Source of the DNA: an uncultured Clostridia bacterium
GTDB taxonomy: Bacteria > Bacillota > Clostridia > UMGS1810
NCBI GenBank assembly: GCA_934463165.1
Contig: CAKSJG010000001.1
Coordinates: 62,001 to 126,000, forward strand
Reading direction: 5' to 3'
Length of the DNA: 64,000 nucleotides
Both the position numbers and the translations under genes were made by a program. Shown in pieces: positions 38,081 to 47,167 of this stretch. Each line of letters opens with the position of its first letter. Within the stretch, counting starts at the first letter, position 1. The notes under the pieces were generated by a model. The model was not told where the DNA came from. It ran no database searches and was given only the letters and a program-made list of their open reading frames with translations.

Positions 38081-39139
38081 ATGAAATATAATATTGCTGT
38101 TATACGCGGTGACGGAATAGGCCCCGAAATTGTTGATCAGACGCTGCGCGTACTTGATAAAATCGGCGAAAAATTTAATCATGAATTTAATTATGAATAT
38201 TTGCTTGCCGGCGGATGCTCAATCGATGAATATGGCATACCGCTTACCGATGAAGTGCTTGATAAGTGCAGAAAATCAGACAGTGTTCTTCTCGGCGCGG
38301 TCGGAGGCCCGAAATGGGACAATGTTGAAAATGCGCGACGTCCCGAAAAGGCGCTCCTTGCACTAAGAAACGGTCTTGGCCTTTATGCAAATATTCGTCC
38401 CGCCATAGTTTATGATTCGCTCAGAAATGCATGCCCGATTAAAGATGAAATATCATCAAAGGGTATTGATATATGTATTTGCCGAGAGCTTACGGGCGGT
38501 ATTTATTTCGGTGAAAGACATTCGGACGGAGTTACTGCATATGATGTTGAAAAATACAGTAAAAACGAGATAGAAAGAATTGCTGTCAGAGCCTTTGAAA
38601 CGGCAGTGAAGAGAAGAAAAAAGGTTACAAGCGTTGATAAAGCAAATGTTCTTGAAACTTCAAGACTCTGGCGCAAAACAGTTGAGGAAATTGCAGAAAA
38701 ATACCCTGAAGTTGAACTCAATCATATGTATATTGATAATGCGTCAATGCAGCTTATAAAAGATCCGTCGCAGTTTGACGTTATAGTTACGAGCAATATG
38801 TTCGGTGATATATTATCCGACGAGGCAAGCATGATTACGGGCTCAATAGGTATGCTTCCGTCGATGAGTCTCGGAGAAAGCACATGCGGAATGTATGAAC
38901 CGATTCACGGCAGTGCTCCTGATATTGCAGGTAAAAATATAGCAAATCCTCTTGCGACGATTCTTTCGGCAGCTATGATGCTCAGATATTCTTTTGACCT
39001 TACCGCCGAAGCCGATGCAATTGAAACAGCGGTAGATAATGTTCTCAGCCGCGGATGCAGAACTGCAGATATTGCCGCATATGGCGAAAAAACAATAACA
39101 ACGGAAGAAATAACAGATGAAGTTATAAAAGAATTATAA
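38081..39139 (+). CDS. leuB: 3-isopropylmalate dehydrogenase
   Basis: A 352-residue NAD-dependent decarboxylating dehydrogenase of leucine synthesis. The ATG at 38081 follows CGGAGG; an in-frame ATG at 38063 would place that site inside the gene. Motifs: [37 protein letters not shown], and the substrate/NAD site [15 protein letters not shown]. leuA and ilv genes are not in the window. Confidence 0.95.
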   Translation: MKYNIAVIRGDGIGPEIVDQTLRVLDKIGEKFNHEFNYEYLLAGGCSIDEYGIPLTDEVLDKCRKSDSVLLGAVGGPKWDNVENARRPEKALLALRNGLGLYANIRPAIVYDSLRNACPIKDEISSKGIDICICRELTGGIYFGERHSDGVTAYDVEKYSKNEIERIAVRAFETAVKRRKKVTSVDKANVLETSRLWRKTVEEIAEKYPEVELNHMYIDNASMQLIKDPSQFDVIVTSNMFGDILSDEASMITGSIGMLPSMSLGESTCGMYEPIHGSAPDIAGKNIANPLATILSAAMMLRYSFDLTAEADAIETAVDNVLSRGCRTADIAAYGEKTITTEEITDEVIKEL

Positions 39140-39169
39140 TTAAAATTATATAAACAGAAAGGTTAAATT

Positions 39170-41581
39170 ATGAAAAAAATCATTTTTCTTTTTGCTTTTC
39201 TGCTGTCTTTAGCAATTGCTGTGACAGCGTATGCCTATAACACACCCGATCTTAATTTTGAAAAAAAACAAGGAAGATATATTTATTCCAATAATCCTGA
39301 AAATATAACAAGAACGGATTTGGCTGATTCGTCAAATGTCAATGCAAAATTTCTTATGAATAACGAAGGGCTTACGGCTGACAACTATTCGCTGTTTGTA
39401 TCTCACTATAATCATACAGAGCTTCTTGCATCTGATGCAATCACTATGACGGAGCCCGGATTTGATATTGAAGTAGATGTTTTATTCAAGGCTAATGATG
39501 ATTCGGAGTTTGTAATAAATAATCTCGGATTTGAAGTTCCGTCAAAAGAAACGTATTGGCTTGACGGTAAAAAATATACAGAGGATTCTCCGATCGGTTG
39601 TATGAATGCATGGGCATCATATCTTGGATTGCCGATAAGACAGCTTGATTCCGGAAATTTATATACACCGACTAAGTTTGAACCCGTAACTGTCAGCTTG
39701 AAGAAAGGTGAATCGGTTTGGCTTTCGCAGTTTATACCGAATTATTCAACAGTTATGCTGTACAGAGCAGTGCATATTCTTTCGGATTTTGATATTAAAT
39801 ACGGCAATTGTGACGTAAATGTTGCTGCTCTTAAATCAACAGGCACATTGAAGGACCGTTCAACCTTTAATGAAAATGCAATGCATTCGCCGTACAGGCG
39901 TGACAGGCAATACAAGGGAATATCCGACAATATAAACCGAGTTGAGGCAAATCTTGATTTTGACATTGATTATTATGTTTATTACGGAATGTCGATGCCC
40001 GTTAAAATTTATAACGAATCATACCCAAACGGAAGCGTAACAGACGCATGGCATACGCATTGTAACCCATCGAATGACGGATGTGTCAAAAATGCTACGG
40101 ATGAATCAAATATGCTTGCATTTAAATATAAAGATGATTCAAAACTTAAGTATTACGGGCGAAATATAAAAGATTCCGAAAAGGAAAATGTCTGGTATTT
40201 TGATACTGTTCACAACGATCTTTCAGCATATATTCCGGGTTGCGGTTCAAAATCATATTTTAAACCAAATACAAATGAACGATATGATTCTATAGGATAT
40301 TCGCATTGTAATCTCGGAAATTACGGAGTAAAGGTTTATTATAATATTTCGGCAAAGAATTCTACAAACAGCATTAGATATGCTATGTATAAACTCAGAA
40401 GCAACGCAAATGTCATTGTAATTCTTTACGATGAAAACGGTAATGTAGTTTCCGGTTATCCGATGAGCAAAGGCTATACCGAAAAATATGAAGATGATAT
40501 TATGGCTTGCATTACTCTTCCGCCCGGCAAAACAACCGAATTCAGACTGTGTGTAATACTTCCGACAAATTATTACGGCGATATCACGAACAGTATTGTG
40601 ATAAAAACAGAGCCCGAGGCTGTTGAATCTTATAAATCCAACAGACAATATATAACAAAAAAATATAATACAACAGGCAAGGAATTTTATAAATGGGAAG
40701 ATAAAAAGCTATATTTTTCAGATGATGCCGAAAATTGGACATATAAGCCTTTGAGTGAAAAAATCAGCAATATAGTTTTCGGTCGATGGAATGAATTTGA
40801 ACTTGTTTCATACGAAGACGGTTACATTCTGCACACAGGAAAAATGAGCGGAATATATTTTTATCAGCCGCAGAAATTTTTCAGAGATATTTATTATCTT
40901 GACAGTGACTTGAATTATAAGGATAAGTATACGTTCCCGGAATATCCGTCTTCCGTTGTTTCGTCAAATAATATGCTGTATGCGGATGCCGAAGCGGTTT
41001 ACTCTTCTTCCGACGGTAAAACATGGAGTATTTCAGGATCGGGAGTTACAATGCCTGTTTATAACTATGGTCGTTTCAGTACTTCCTGCAAAAATAAAAA
41101 CATATCGATTTCTCCGGATGGTGTATCTTTTTACCGCGTTGCATACGAGAGTGATTCACCGGAATATATAGACTCATATGCCGGCGTATATTTCAGTGCT
41201 GATGGAAATAATATATATTTATCAAATGACGGTGTGTATTGGCAAAAAGAAAATTGCGGCGAAAAAATAAATGCTGTTTATGCGACAGGGGAAAGTATCG
41301 TTGTAAATGATAAATACACATATATCATTAACGAAGCTAAAAACACTCCCGTTGTAATTTTAAACGGTCAGGTAATAGGATATAAGGATAAACCGTACTT
41401 ATCGGAAAACAGACTTATAGTCCCGAGAAAATTCACCGAAAAAATGTTTGGTATTGCGGCATCTGATGATCAAATTACGGACGGTTATATAATATTAAGA
41501 AAATATGCCGAAGAAAACGATTATTCGGTAGAGTGGGACAGTGTTAAAAATACAGTATATATAACAAAAAATAACAATTGA
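39170..41581 (+). CDS. Secreted protein with Asp-box repeats and copper-amine-oxidase-like stalk domain
   Basis: An 803-residue exported protein of unknown function. The signal peptide is about 23 residues (MKKIIFLFAFLLSLAIAVTA). Residues about 25-490 are a strand-rich region with no recognised family. Residues about 500-715 contain Asp-box-like repeats (YFSDDAENWT, YSSSDGKTWS, ISPDGVSFY, YLSNDGVYWQ), suggesting a beta-propeller. The final 75 residues (VVILNGQVIGYKDKPYLSE, then RLIVPRKFTEKMFG) match the copper amine oxidase N-terminal-like domain found on many clostridial surface proteins. Placed 30 bases after leuB and 22 bases before a PaaK-like gene, with no terminator visible between. Confidence 0.78.
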   Translation: MKKIIFLFAFLLSLAIAVTAYAYNTPDLNFEKKQGRYIYSNNPENITRTDLADSSNVNAKFLMNNEGLTADNYSLFVSHYNHTELLASDAITMTEPGFDIEVDVLFKANDDSEFVINNLGFEVPSKETYWLDGKKYTEDSPIGCMNAWASYLGLPIRQLDSGNLYTPTKFEPVTVSLKKGESVWLSQFIPNYSTVMLYRAVHILSDFDIKYGNCDVNVAALKSTGTLKDRSTFNENAMHSPYRRDRQYKGISDNINRVEANLDFDIDYYVYYGMSMPVKIYNESYPNGSVTDAWHTHCNPSNDGCVKNATDESNMLAFKYKDDSKLKYYGRNIKDSEKENVWYFDTVHNDLSAYIPGCGSKSYFKPNTNERYDSIGYSHCNLGNYGVKVYYNISAKNSTNSIRYAMYKLRSNANVIVILYDENGNVVSGYPMSKGYTEKYEDDIMACITLPPGKTTEFRLCVILPTNYYGDITNSIVIKTEPEAVESYKSNRQYITKKYNTTGKEFYKWEDKKLYFSDDAENWTYKPLSEKISNIVFGRWNEFELVSYEDGYILHTGKMSGIYFYQPQKFFRDIYYLDSDLNYKDKYTFPEYPSSVVSSNNMLYADAEAVYSSSDGKTWSISGSGVTMPVYNYGRFSTSCKNKNISISPDGVSFYRVAYESDSPEYIDSYAGVYFSADGNNIYLSNDGVYWQKENCGEKINAVYATGESIVVNDKYTYIINEAKNTPVVILNGQVIGYKDKPYLSENRLIVPRKFTEKMFGIAASDDQITDGYIILRKYAEENDYSVEWDSVKNTVYITKNNN

Positions 41582-41603
41582 AAGAAGAAAGGAATGAGCT
41601 CCG

Positions 41604-42911
41604 ATGAACAAATATTATCAAAAAGACTTGGAAACAATGCCAAGAGAGAAAATTAAACAGCTTCAGAGTGAAAAGTTGGTAAAACAGGTTAAACATGTAT
41701 ATGATAATGTAAAATATTATCGTGATTTTATGGATAAGAAAGGTGTAAAACCCGAAGATATAAGGTCTGTTGACGATCTTTACAAACTTCCGTTTCTAAG
41801 TAAGGCTGATCTTCGCGAAGCATATCCGTACGGACTTCTTGCAAAACCTCTTTCGGATTGTGTAAGAATCCAGTCTACAAGCGGAACAACAGGAAAAAGA
41901 GTTGTTGTATTCTATACTAAAAACGATGTCGATATATGGGAAGATTGCTGTGCAAGAGCAATTGTTGCAGCCGGCGGAAGCAAAGATGATGTTTGTCAGG
42001 TTTGCTACGGCTACGGACTTTTTACGGGTGGTGCAGGACTTCACGGAGGATCTCACAAGGTCGGCAGTCTGACTCTTCCGATGTCATCCGGAAATACCGA
42101 GCGTCAAATACAGTTTATGCGTGATCTTAAATCGACAATTCTTTGCTGTACACCGTCATATGCCGCGTATATCGGAGAAACTGTCCGTGAAATGGGTCTT
42201 ACGCCCGATGATCTTGATTTAAAAGCCGGAATATTCGGTGCTGAACCGTGGACTGAAGAAATGAGAAGAGACATAGAAAAAAGTCTCGGAATTAAAGCCT
42301 ATGACATATTCGGTCTTACCGAAATGAGCGGGCCGGGTGTTTCTTTTGAATGCTGCGAACAGAGCGGTATGCATATAAACGAAGATCATTTTATTGCTGA
42401 AATTATTGATCCCGATACCGGAGAGGTTTTACCCGTAGGTGAAAAAGGAGAGCTTGTATTTACGAGTCTTGATAAAGAAGCTTTTCCGCTCCTCAGATAC
42501 AGAACAAGAGATATATGCATGCTTAGCGACAAAAAATGCTCATGCGGACGTACGTTTATAAAAATGTGCAAACCGATGGGCAGAAGCGATGATATGCTTA
42601 TTATCAGAGGAGTAAACGTATTCCCGTCACAGATAGAAACTGTTCTTCTTGAACAGGGATATTCACCTAATTATCGTATTGAAATTGACAGGGAAAACAA
42701 CAGTGATACCCTTGATATATTTGTTGAACTTAATTCTGACAGATTTTCGGATACGGTTAAGGATATTGCTAATCAGGAGAAAAAACTTTCGTCTGCTATG
42801 AAAACAATGCTTGGAATTAATCCTAAAATGCATCTTGTACCGCCGAAGAGTATCGATAGAAGTGAAGGAAAAGCAAAGAGAGTAATTGATAAGAGAAAAT
42901 TAATTGACTAA
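41604..42911 (+). CDS. Phenylacetate-CoA ligase-like adenylate-forming enzyme
   Basis: A 435-residue enzyme of the PaaK family, which activates aryl acids with ATP and CoA. P-loop STSGTTGKRVVVFYT, adenine motif GLTEMSGPG, FTSLDKEAFPLLRYRTRD, and the C-terminal domain with GRSDDMLIIRGVNVFPSQIE. In anaerobes such genes recycle aryl acids formed from amino acids by ferredoxin oxidoreductases (IorA/B), but none is nearby. Paired with an ACT-domain gene, a common clostridial and archaeal association. Confidence 0.9.
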   Translation: MNKYYQKDLETMPREKIKQLQSEKLVKQVKHVYDNVKYYRDFMDKKGVKPEDIRSVDDLYKLPFLSKADLREAYPYGLLAKPLSDCVRIQSTSGTTGKRVVVFYTKNDVDIWEDCCARAIVAAGGSKDDVCQVCYGYGLFTGGAGLHGGSHKVGSLTLPMSSGNTERQIQFMRDLKSTILCCTPSYAAYIGETVREMGLTPDDLDLKAGIFGAEPWTEEMRRDIEKSLGIKAYDIFGLTEMSGPGVSFECCEQSGMHINEDHFIAEIIDPDTGEVLPVGEKGELVFTSLDKEAFPLLRYRTRDICMLSDKKCSCGRTFIKMCKPMGRSDDMLIIRGVNVFPSQIETVLLEQGYSPNYRIEIDRENNSDTLDIFVELNSDRFSDTVKDIANQEKKLSSAMKTMLGINPKMHLVPPKSIDRSEGKAKRVIDKRKLID

Positions 42912-42928
42912 AACGGAGGTTATAAAAT

Positions 42929-43360
42929 ATGTCTATAAAACAAATATCTGTTCTTATTGAAAATAAAATGGGTTCGCTTGCCGAGGTTACAGAGTTTTTG
43001 GCAAAATCAAACATTAACCTCAGAGCGCTTTCAATTGCCGATACGGCTGATTTCGGAATACTCAGAATTATAACGGATAACCCCAATAATACAAGAGATA
43101 TTTTAAGAGCGGAAGGGTATACCGTAAAGGCAACATCGGTGCTTGCGGTTGCAATTAAAGACAAACCCGGAGCTATGGCAAACGTGCTTACAATTTTAAA
43201 TGATGCCGAAATCACTGTTGAATATGCATATGCATTCACTCCCAATACGCCTGATAAGGCATATGTTATTTTAAGAGTTGATAATAATGATAAGGCATGT
43301 GAAGTTTTGTCAGATAAAAATATTCGTATTCTCAGTCAGGATGATATATTTAACGATTGA
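42929..43360 (+). CDS. Tandem ACT-domain amino-acid-binding protein
   Basis: A 143-residue protein of two ACT domains: residues 3-65 (QISVLIENKMGSLAEVTEFL) and 68-138 (VLAVAIKDKPGAMANVLTIL). There is no catalytic domain. ACT domains bind amino acids for feedback control; this one probably regulates the adjacent PaaK-like ligase. GGAGG precedes the ATG. Confidence 0.88.
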   Translation: MSIKQISVLIENKMGSLAEVTEFLAKSNINLRALSIADTADFGILRIITDNPNNTRDILRAEGYTVKATSVLAVAIKDKPGAMANVLTILNDAEITVEYAYAFTPNTPDKAYVILRVDNNDKACEVLSDKNIRILSQDDIFND

Positions 43361-43447
43361 TAAAAAAATATTTTAGTGCGCATAGGTCGTTTATATGTTT
43401 TTTGAGAGCGACCGTATGTCAGCCTGATTAATGATAATAAAAAAGGG

Positions 43448-43503
43448 AAGAGCTGCTGTAAGCATGATATATAACACGTGTTTAATGCAGCTCTTTCTTT
43501 TTT
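43448..43503. terminator. Bidirectional terminator after the ACT gene
   Basis: 9-bp arms (43448-43456 with 43487-43495) with T-rich runs on both strands. The 43361-43447 interval holds only a bulged hairpin (43381-43389 with 43409-43418) of unknown role. Confidence 0.65.
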
Positions 43504-43600
43504 ATTTAAGAGTCTCTATAATAATTGACATTGCTTTTTCGCCGCTTTCGTCAGATTTTTCGTTTTCAATAAGGCGGTTTAATGATATTGACAACGCAGT
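43502..43600 (-). pseudogene. Possible 3' remnant of an unidentified gene
   Basis: A minus-strand frame of 32 codons reads TALSISLNRLIENEKSDESG, then EKAMSIIIETLK, and ends at TAA just before a terminator hairpin. It looks like a natural helical protein C-terminus but has no start and an in-frame TAG upstream (43601-43603). Family not recognised. Weakly supported. Confidence 0.25.
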
Positions 43601-43653
43601 CTACTTTTTGCTAAGCAGCATAGAAGGTCATTGTAAGAATTTTTTGAATAATA

Positions 43654-44448
43654 TTATATATCGTCAATAGGGTATTGCGTGGGTGAAAATCCTGTTTGCT
43701 TTTTGAACACATTTGAAAAGTAATAGCTGTTGGAAAAGCCGCACATTTCTGAGATTTCCGAAACTGACCATCGGTTTGCGACAAGAAGTTCTTTGGCATA
43801 GTCAATCCGCATCTTTGTCACAAACCTTACCGGTGACATTTTAAATGTCTTTTTGAATAATTCACTGAAATATGCATATTCCAGTCCGGTGGCATGACAA
43901 AGCTCCTTGTAGTTAAAATCAGTGTTTTTATAATTTTCCATAATGTATTCGTGTGCTTTTTGCATATGCTCTTTCTGTGTGCCGGACAAATAGAAATGCT
44001 GCTGTTTCTGAAAAAACGATATAATATCATAGAATATCATCATTGAAGATGCATAATATCCAATGCTTTTTTTCTGCCATGTATTAAAAAGCTTTATAAA
44101 TTTGTCTTTCAAGCTTTCATTGTTAAGCAGTCCTATTGCATGCTCCGGCATAGGAGAATCGGTGTCGAAGAAAACATCGATGCAGGAGGCATATTCGGAA
44201 AGACGCTGCACCGTATACCTGCCGCGCAACTGTCCTTTTGGCATATAGCGCATAGAACCGGTACAGTCCTGAATTACAACCCCATCAACAATAGTGGTAT
44301 TCTCACCCGATAAATAAAAAATTATTTCGTAGGCGTTTAAAAAACTGCCGTATTCTTTAATACTTAACGGTTTTGAATAACTGCTGTATTTATTTATAGA
44401 ATAAATTTTATTTATATTGATTGTTTCACAGCCAAACAAATTCATCAA
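43654..44448 (-). CDS. AraC-family regulator of the glycyl radical enzyme cluster
   Basis: A 264-residue regulator with an N-terminal cupin-like ligand domain (YEIIFYLSGENTTIVDGVVI) and a C-terminal double helix-turn-helix: FNYKELCHATGLEYAYFSEL and SVSEISEMCGFSNSYYFSNV, ending in TGFSPTQYP. Divergent from the activating-enzyme gene at 44603. Two exact direct repeats lie between them just upstream of a poor -35, the layout of an activator-dependent promoter. It probably senses the enzyme's substrate. Confidence 0.9.
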   Translation of the reverse strand: MMNLFGCETININKIYSINKYSSYSKPLSIKEYGSFLNAYEIIFYLSGENTTIVDGVVIQDCTGSMRYMPKGQLRGRYTVQRLSEYASCIDVFFDTDSPMPEHAIGLLNNESLKDKFIKLFNTWQKKSIGYYASSMMIFYDIISFFQKQQHFYLSGTQKEHMQKAHEYIMENYKNTDFNYKELCHATGLEYAYFSELFKKTFKMSPVRFVTKMRIDYAKELLVANRWSVSEISEMCGFSNSYYFSNVFKKQTGFSPTQYPIDDI

Positions 44449-44519
44449 ATCTCACCCCAAAAGCCTTAATTAAATTGATTATAACACATATAATTATTTT
44501 TTTCAACAAAAAAATAATT

Positions 44520-44547
44520 ACCATAACAAATTATAAAACCATAACAA
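44520..44547 (+). promoter_or_regulatory. Direct repeats, probable AraC-type operator
   Basis: ACCATAACAA occurs at 44520-44529 and 44538-44547, 18 bases apart start to start, ending a few bases before the -35 region of the promoter for the 44603 operon. Direct repeats next to -35 are the usual binding mode of AraC activators. Confidence 0.5.
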
Positions 44548-44552
44548 TCTTT

Positions 44553-44581
44553 ATTTACTATTGAGCTGTTTTTGTTATAAT
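44553..44581 (+). promoter_or_regulatory. Putative activator-dependent promoter of the glycyl radical enzyme operon
   Basis: A perfect TATAAT at 44576-44581 with a poor -35 (ATTTAC at 44553-44558, or TTTACT one base on). Start codon at 44603. Confidence 0.5.
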
Positions 44582-44602
44582 AGATGTGTTAGGAGGTAAA
44601 CT

Positions 44603-45430
44603 ATGAAAGCTACAATATTTGATATACAGAGAAATTCTTTTGTTGACGGACCCGGTATAAGAACTACAGTTTTTTTCAAAGGCTGTAATCTTCGCTGTAA
44701 ATGGTGCCATAATCCCGAAAGTCAGTCAGAGCAAAAGCAAATGATGTATTACAAGGATAAATGTATCGGCTGTGGAAAATGCGCCGAAGTTTGTCCGAAT
44801 CAATTAAAAAAATGTGATTTCTGCGGCAAATGTGAGATTTATTGCCCGGCAGACGCAAGAAAAATATGCGGTAAAGAATACAGTGTCAATGAAGTTTTCG
44901 ATGAAATCGCAAAGGACAAAATGTTTTACGAAAATTCCGATGGTGGTGCGACATTTTCAGGCGGTGAATGTATGCTGCAAATTGACTTTTTGTGTGAAAT
45001 TCTGAAAAAATGCAAGGAAAATAACATACATACGGCGGTTGATACCGCCGGAAATGTTCCGTGGGAATATTTTGAAAAAGTTCTTCCGTATACCGATATG
45101 TTTTTATATGATGTAAAAGCTTTTTCGGAGGATTTGCATAAACAGGGAACAGGTGTTTCAAATAAATTAATTCTCGAAAATCTGCTTCATCTTTCAGGCA
45201 AGTGTGATATTATCGTAAGAATCCCCGTGATAGGCGGATTTAACGATGATAAAGCAGAGCTTGAAAAAACCGCAAAATTTCTAAAGCAAGTTAAGTGCAT
45301 AAAAAAAGAACCTTTGCCATATCACAGTATGGGCGAGCATAAATATGATGCACTCGGCATGGAACATGAAAATTACAGTGTGCCTTGTAAGGATAAAATG
45401 AAAGAAATAAAGAAAATGCTGGAGGATTAG
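44603..45430 (+). CDS. Glycyl radical enzyme activating enzyme (radical SAM)
   Basis: A 275-residue radical-SAM activase that installs the glycyl radical on its partner. N-terminal DIQRNSFVDGPGIRTTVFFK, the SAM-cluster motif CNLRCKWC and WCHNPESQ. An inserted ferredoxin-like domain (about residues 50-92) has two sets of four Cys, CIGCGKCAEVC and CDFCGKCEIYC, typical of activases of GRE eliminases, decarboxylases and lyases rather than of plain PFL. GGAGG precedes the ATG. First gene of the operon, followed 3 bases later by an SDR. Confidence 0.93.
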   Translation: MKATIFDIQRNSFVDGPGIRTTVFFKGCNLRCKWCHNPESQSEQKQMMYYKDKCIGCGKCAEVCPNQLKKCDFCGKCEIYCPADARKICGKEYSVNEVFDEIAKDKMFYENSDGGATFSGGECMLQIDFLCEILKKCKENNIHTAVDTAGNVPWEYFEKVLPYTDMFLYDVKAFSEDLHKQGTGVSNKLILENLLHLSGKCDIIVRIPVIGGFNDDKAELEKTAKFLKQVKCIKKEPLPYHSMGEHKYDALGMEHENYSVPCKDKMKEIKKMLED

Positions 45431-45433
45431 GGC

Positions 45434-46192
45434 ATGAAATTAAGGTCACAAAATATAATTGTTACGGGCGGCGGCAGCGGTATAGGCAAAGCCGTTGCAA
45501 AAAGGCTTGCAGAGGAAAATATTAAGGTTATAATTTGCGGAAGAAATCAGGAAAAATTAGAGAGAGCAAAAGAAGATATTAATTTAAATAATGTTTTTGT
45601 AATGACGTGGGATATATCAGACATATCAGCATTTGATATAAAAATTAATCAAGCAGAGGCGCTTATCGGCAGTAAAATCGGCGCATTTGTAAATGCTGCG
45701 GCTATAGGAAGTTCACAATGCACAAAGCGTGGATATGAGCCGTGGGATATAACAGAGGAAGAATGGGATTGTATGTCCGATATAAATTTTAAAGCCGCTT
45801 TCTTTATGATGCGAAATGAGGTAAACTATATGCTTAAAAATAATATTCACGGTAACATATTAAATATTGCTTCGAATGCGGCATGTATGGACATAATAGG
45901 CTCCTATGGGGCGGCAAAGCTTAGCGTTATAAAATGGACAAGAGCATTCGGAAAACAATACGGACATAACGGAATAATTATAAACGGAATAGCCCCGGGT
46001 GCTACTTATACACCAATGATAAGTCATTACGCTAATGATATCAATCAAATATATGAACGGCATGCAATAGAAAGATTTATCCGTGCGGAAGAAATCGCAG
46101 AACTGGCATATTACCTTATGAGTGATTACGGCGAGATTATATGCGGACATACTGTTGTTGCTGACGGCGGGGATAATGCCGCAACTTTATAA
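45434..46192 (+). CDS. SDR-family dehydrogenase of the glycyl radical enzyme cluster
   Basis: A 252-residue NAD(P)-dependent dehydrogenase. Cofactor motif VTGGGSGIGKAVAKRL, NAAAIG, catalytic Ser in NIASNAA, and YGAAK with catalytic Tyr and Lys; C-terminal VVADGGDNAATL. Its ribosome binding site lies in the last codons of the activase gene. Sitting between activase and glycyl radical enzyme, it probably oxidises or reduces an alcohol or carbonyl that is the enzyme's substrate or product. Confidence 0.9.
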   Translation: MKLRSQNIIVTGGGSGIGKAVAKRLAEENIKVIICGRNQEKLERAKEDINLNNVFVMTWDISDISAFDIKINQAEALIGSKIGAFVNAAAIGSSQCTKRGYEPWDITEEEWDCMSDINFKAAFFMMRNEVNYMLKNNIHGNILNIASNAACMDIIGSYGAAKLSVIKWTRAFGKQYGHNGIIINGIAPGATYTPMISHYANDINQIYERHAIERFIRAEEIAELAYYLMSDYGEIICGHTVVADGGDNAATL

Positions 46193-46219
46193 AATATTTT
46201 AGGAAACGAGGAAATGAAA

Positions 46220-47167
46220 ATGAATGAAAGAATTAAAAAGCTTACCGAGCTTACACTAAACGGAGATATGTTTGTTTATCCGGTGAAAACAGAGTTTGAC
46301 AGAGAGGATTTGTTTCTGTCAAGAATCGAAAGAGAGGTCAAGCGTCTTTGTGAATATATTAAAAATCAGCAGCCTATGATTACCGAGTATTCCAAGCTGA
46401 CAGGATTTTTCAGATTCGACGGCAGTGTTGTAGGTGATGCCTTTACAAGAAGCGGACATAAAAACACAAAAGAAGCAATACAGAATTTCTATTTAAAGCC
46501 TATTGATAACCTGTCAACCATGGAGTGGCAGCACGCAACGGGCGACTATAAAAAAGTGTTGGAAAAAGGAATTAACGGAATAATCGAAGAAATAGATGAA
46601 TCGCTGAAAATTCATAAAAGAGAAGATGAAACAGAATTTCTTTACGGAATAAAAAAGGTTGCCGAAGCACTCATAGAGTGGGCGCATATATGCTCGGGAA
46701 GAGTGGCAAGGCTGGCAGATGAAGTTACAGATGTCGAGCATAAGAAAAATCTTATACGGCTTTCAAAAGCGTTACTCAATGTACCGGAAAATAAGCCATC
46801 GGGATTTTATGAGGCGGTATTATCTGTTTATATATGCTTCAGCGCTGATCCCGACAGCTTAGGAACCCTCGACAGGTATTTGACACCGTTTTACACGGAG
46901 GATATTAAAAACGGCATTATTGTACGTGAAGATGCAAAAGAATATCTTCAAGAGCTGTTTTTGATGATTCAAGCAACAGTATCCCCCAAAGATTACAGAT
47001 TTACCCGCGGAGCAGAATCTCACTTTTGTATCGGCGGATATTTGCCTGACGGAAGTGACGGATTTAATGAGGTATCACATCTTATTGTTGAAAGCCTTAT
47101 GGAATTGCCGATCTATATACCGCAGATTACTTTGCGTTGGACAAAAAAACACCGCATGATGTATTGA
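46220..47167 (+). CDS. Glycyl radical enzyme, N-terminal part (frame continues by -1 shift)
   Basis: 315 residues of a PFL/eliminase-type glycyl radical enzyme. The ATG at 46220 lies 8 bases after GAGG; one at 46214 is too close. Recognisable blocks: MEWQHATGDYKKVLEKGING (equivalent to the GH-TPDY-KVL--G block), LGTLDRYLTPFY, DAKEYLQELFLMI, and GGYLPDGSDGFNEVSHLIVE. The frame ends at TGA 47165-47167 after TLRWTKK. At A7 (47143-47149) the -1 frame restores TLRWTKKTPHDVL. Either a programmed or polymerase-slippage site, a real mutation, or a sequencing error. With the second part the enzyme has about 705 residues, shorter than most family members. Confidence 0.88.
   Translation: MNERIKKLTELTLNGDMFVYPVKTEFDREDLFLSRIEREVKRLCEYIKNQQPMITEYSKLTGFFRFDGSVVGDAFTRSGHKNTKEAIQNFYLKPIDNLSTMEWQHATGDYKKVLEKGINGIIEEIDESLKIHKREDETEFLYGIKKVAEALIEWAHICSGRVARLADEVTDVEHKKNLIRLSKALLNVPENKPSGFYEAVLSVYICFSADPDSLGTLDRYLTPFYTEDIKNGIIVREDAKEYLQELFLMIQATVSPKDYRFTRGAESHFCIGGYLPDGSDGFNEVSHLIVESLMELPIYIPQITLRWTKKHRMMY

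Noticed and set aside
43381..43418. A bulged hairpin after the ACT gene, considered as a terminator.
   Set aside because: No T run follows on either strand; the better terminator is at 43448-43503.
43431..43670. A 79-codon plus-strand frame after the ACT gene.
   Set aside because: It runs through the terminator hairpin and overlaps the end of the AraC gene, without ribosome binding site or family match.
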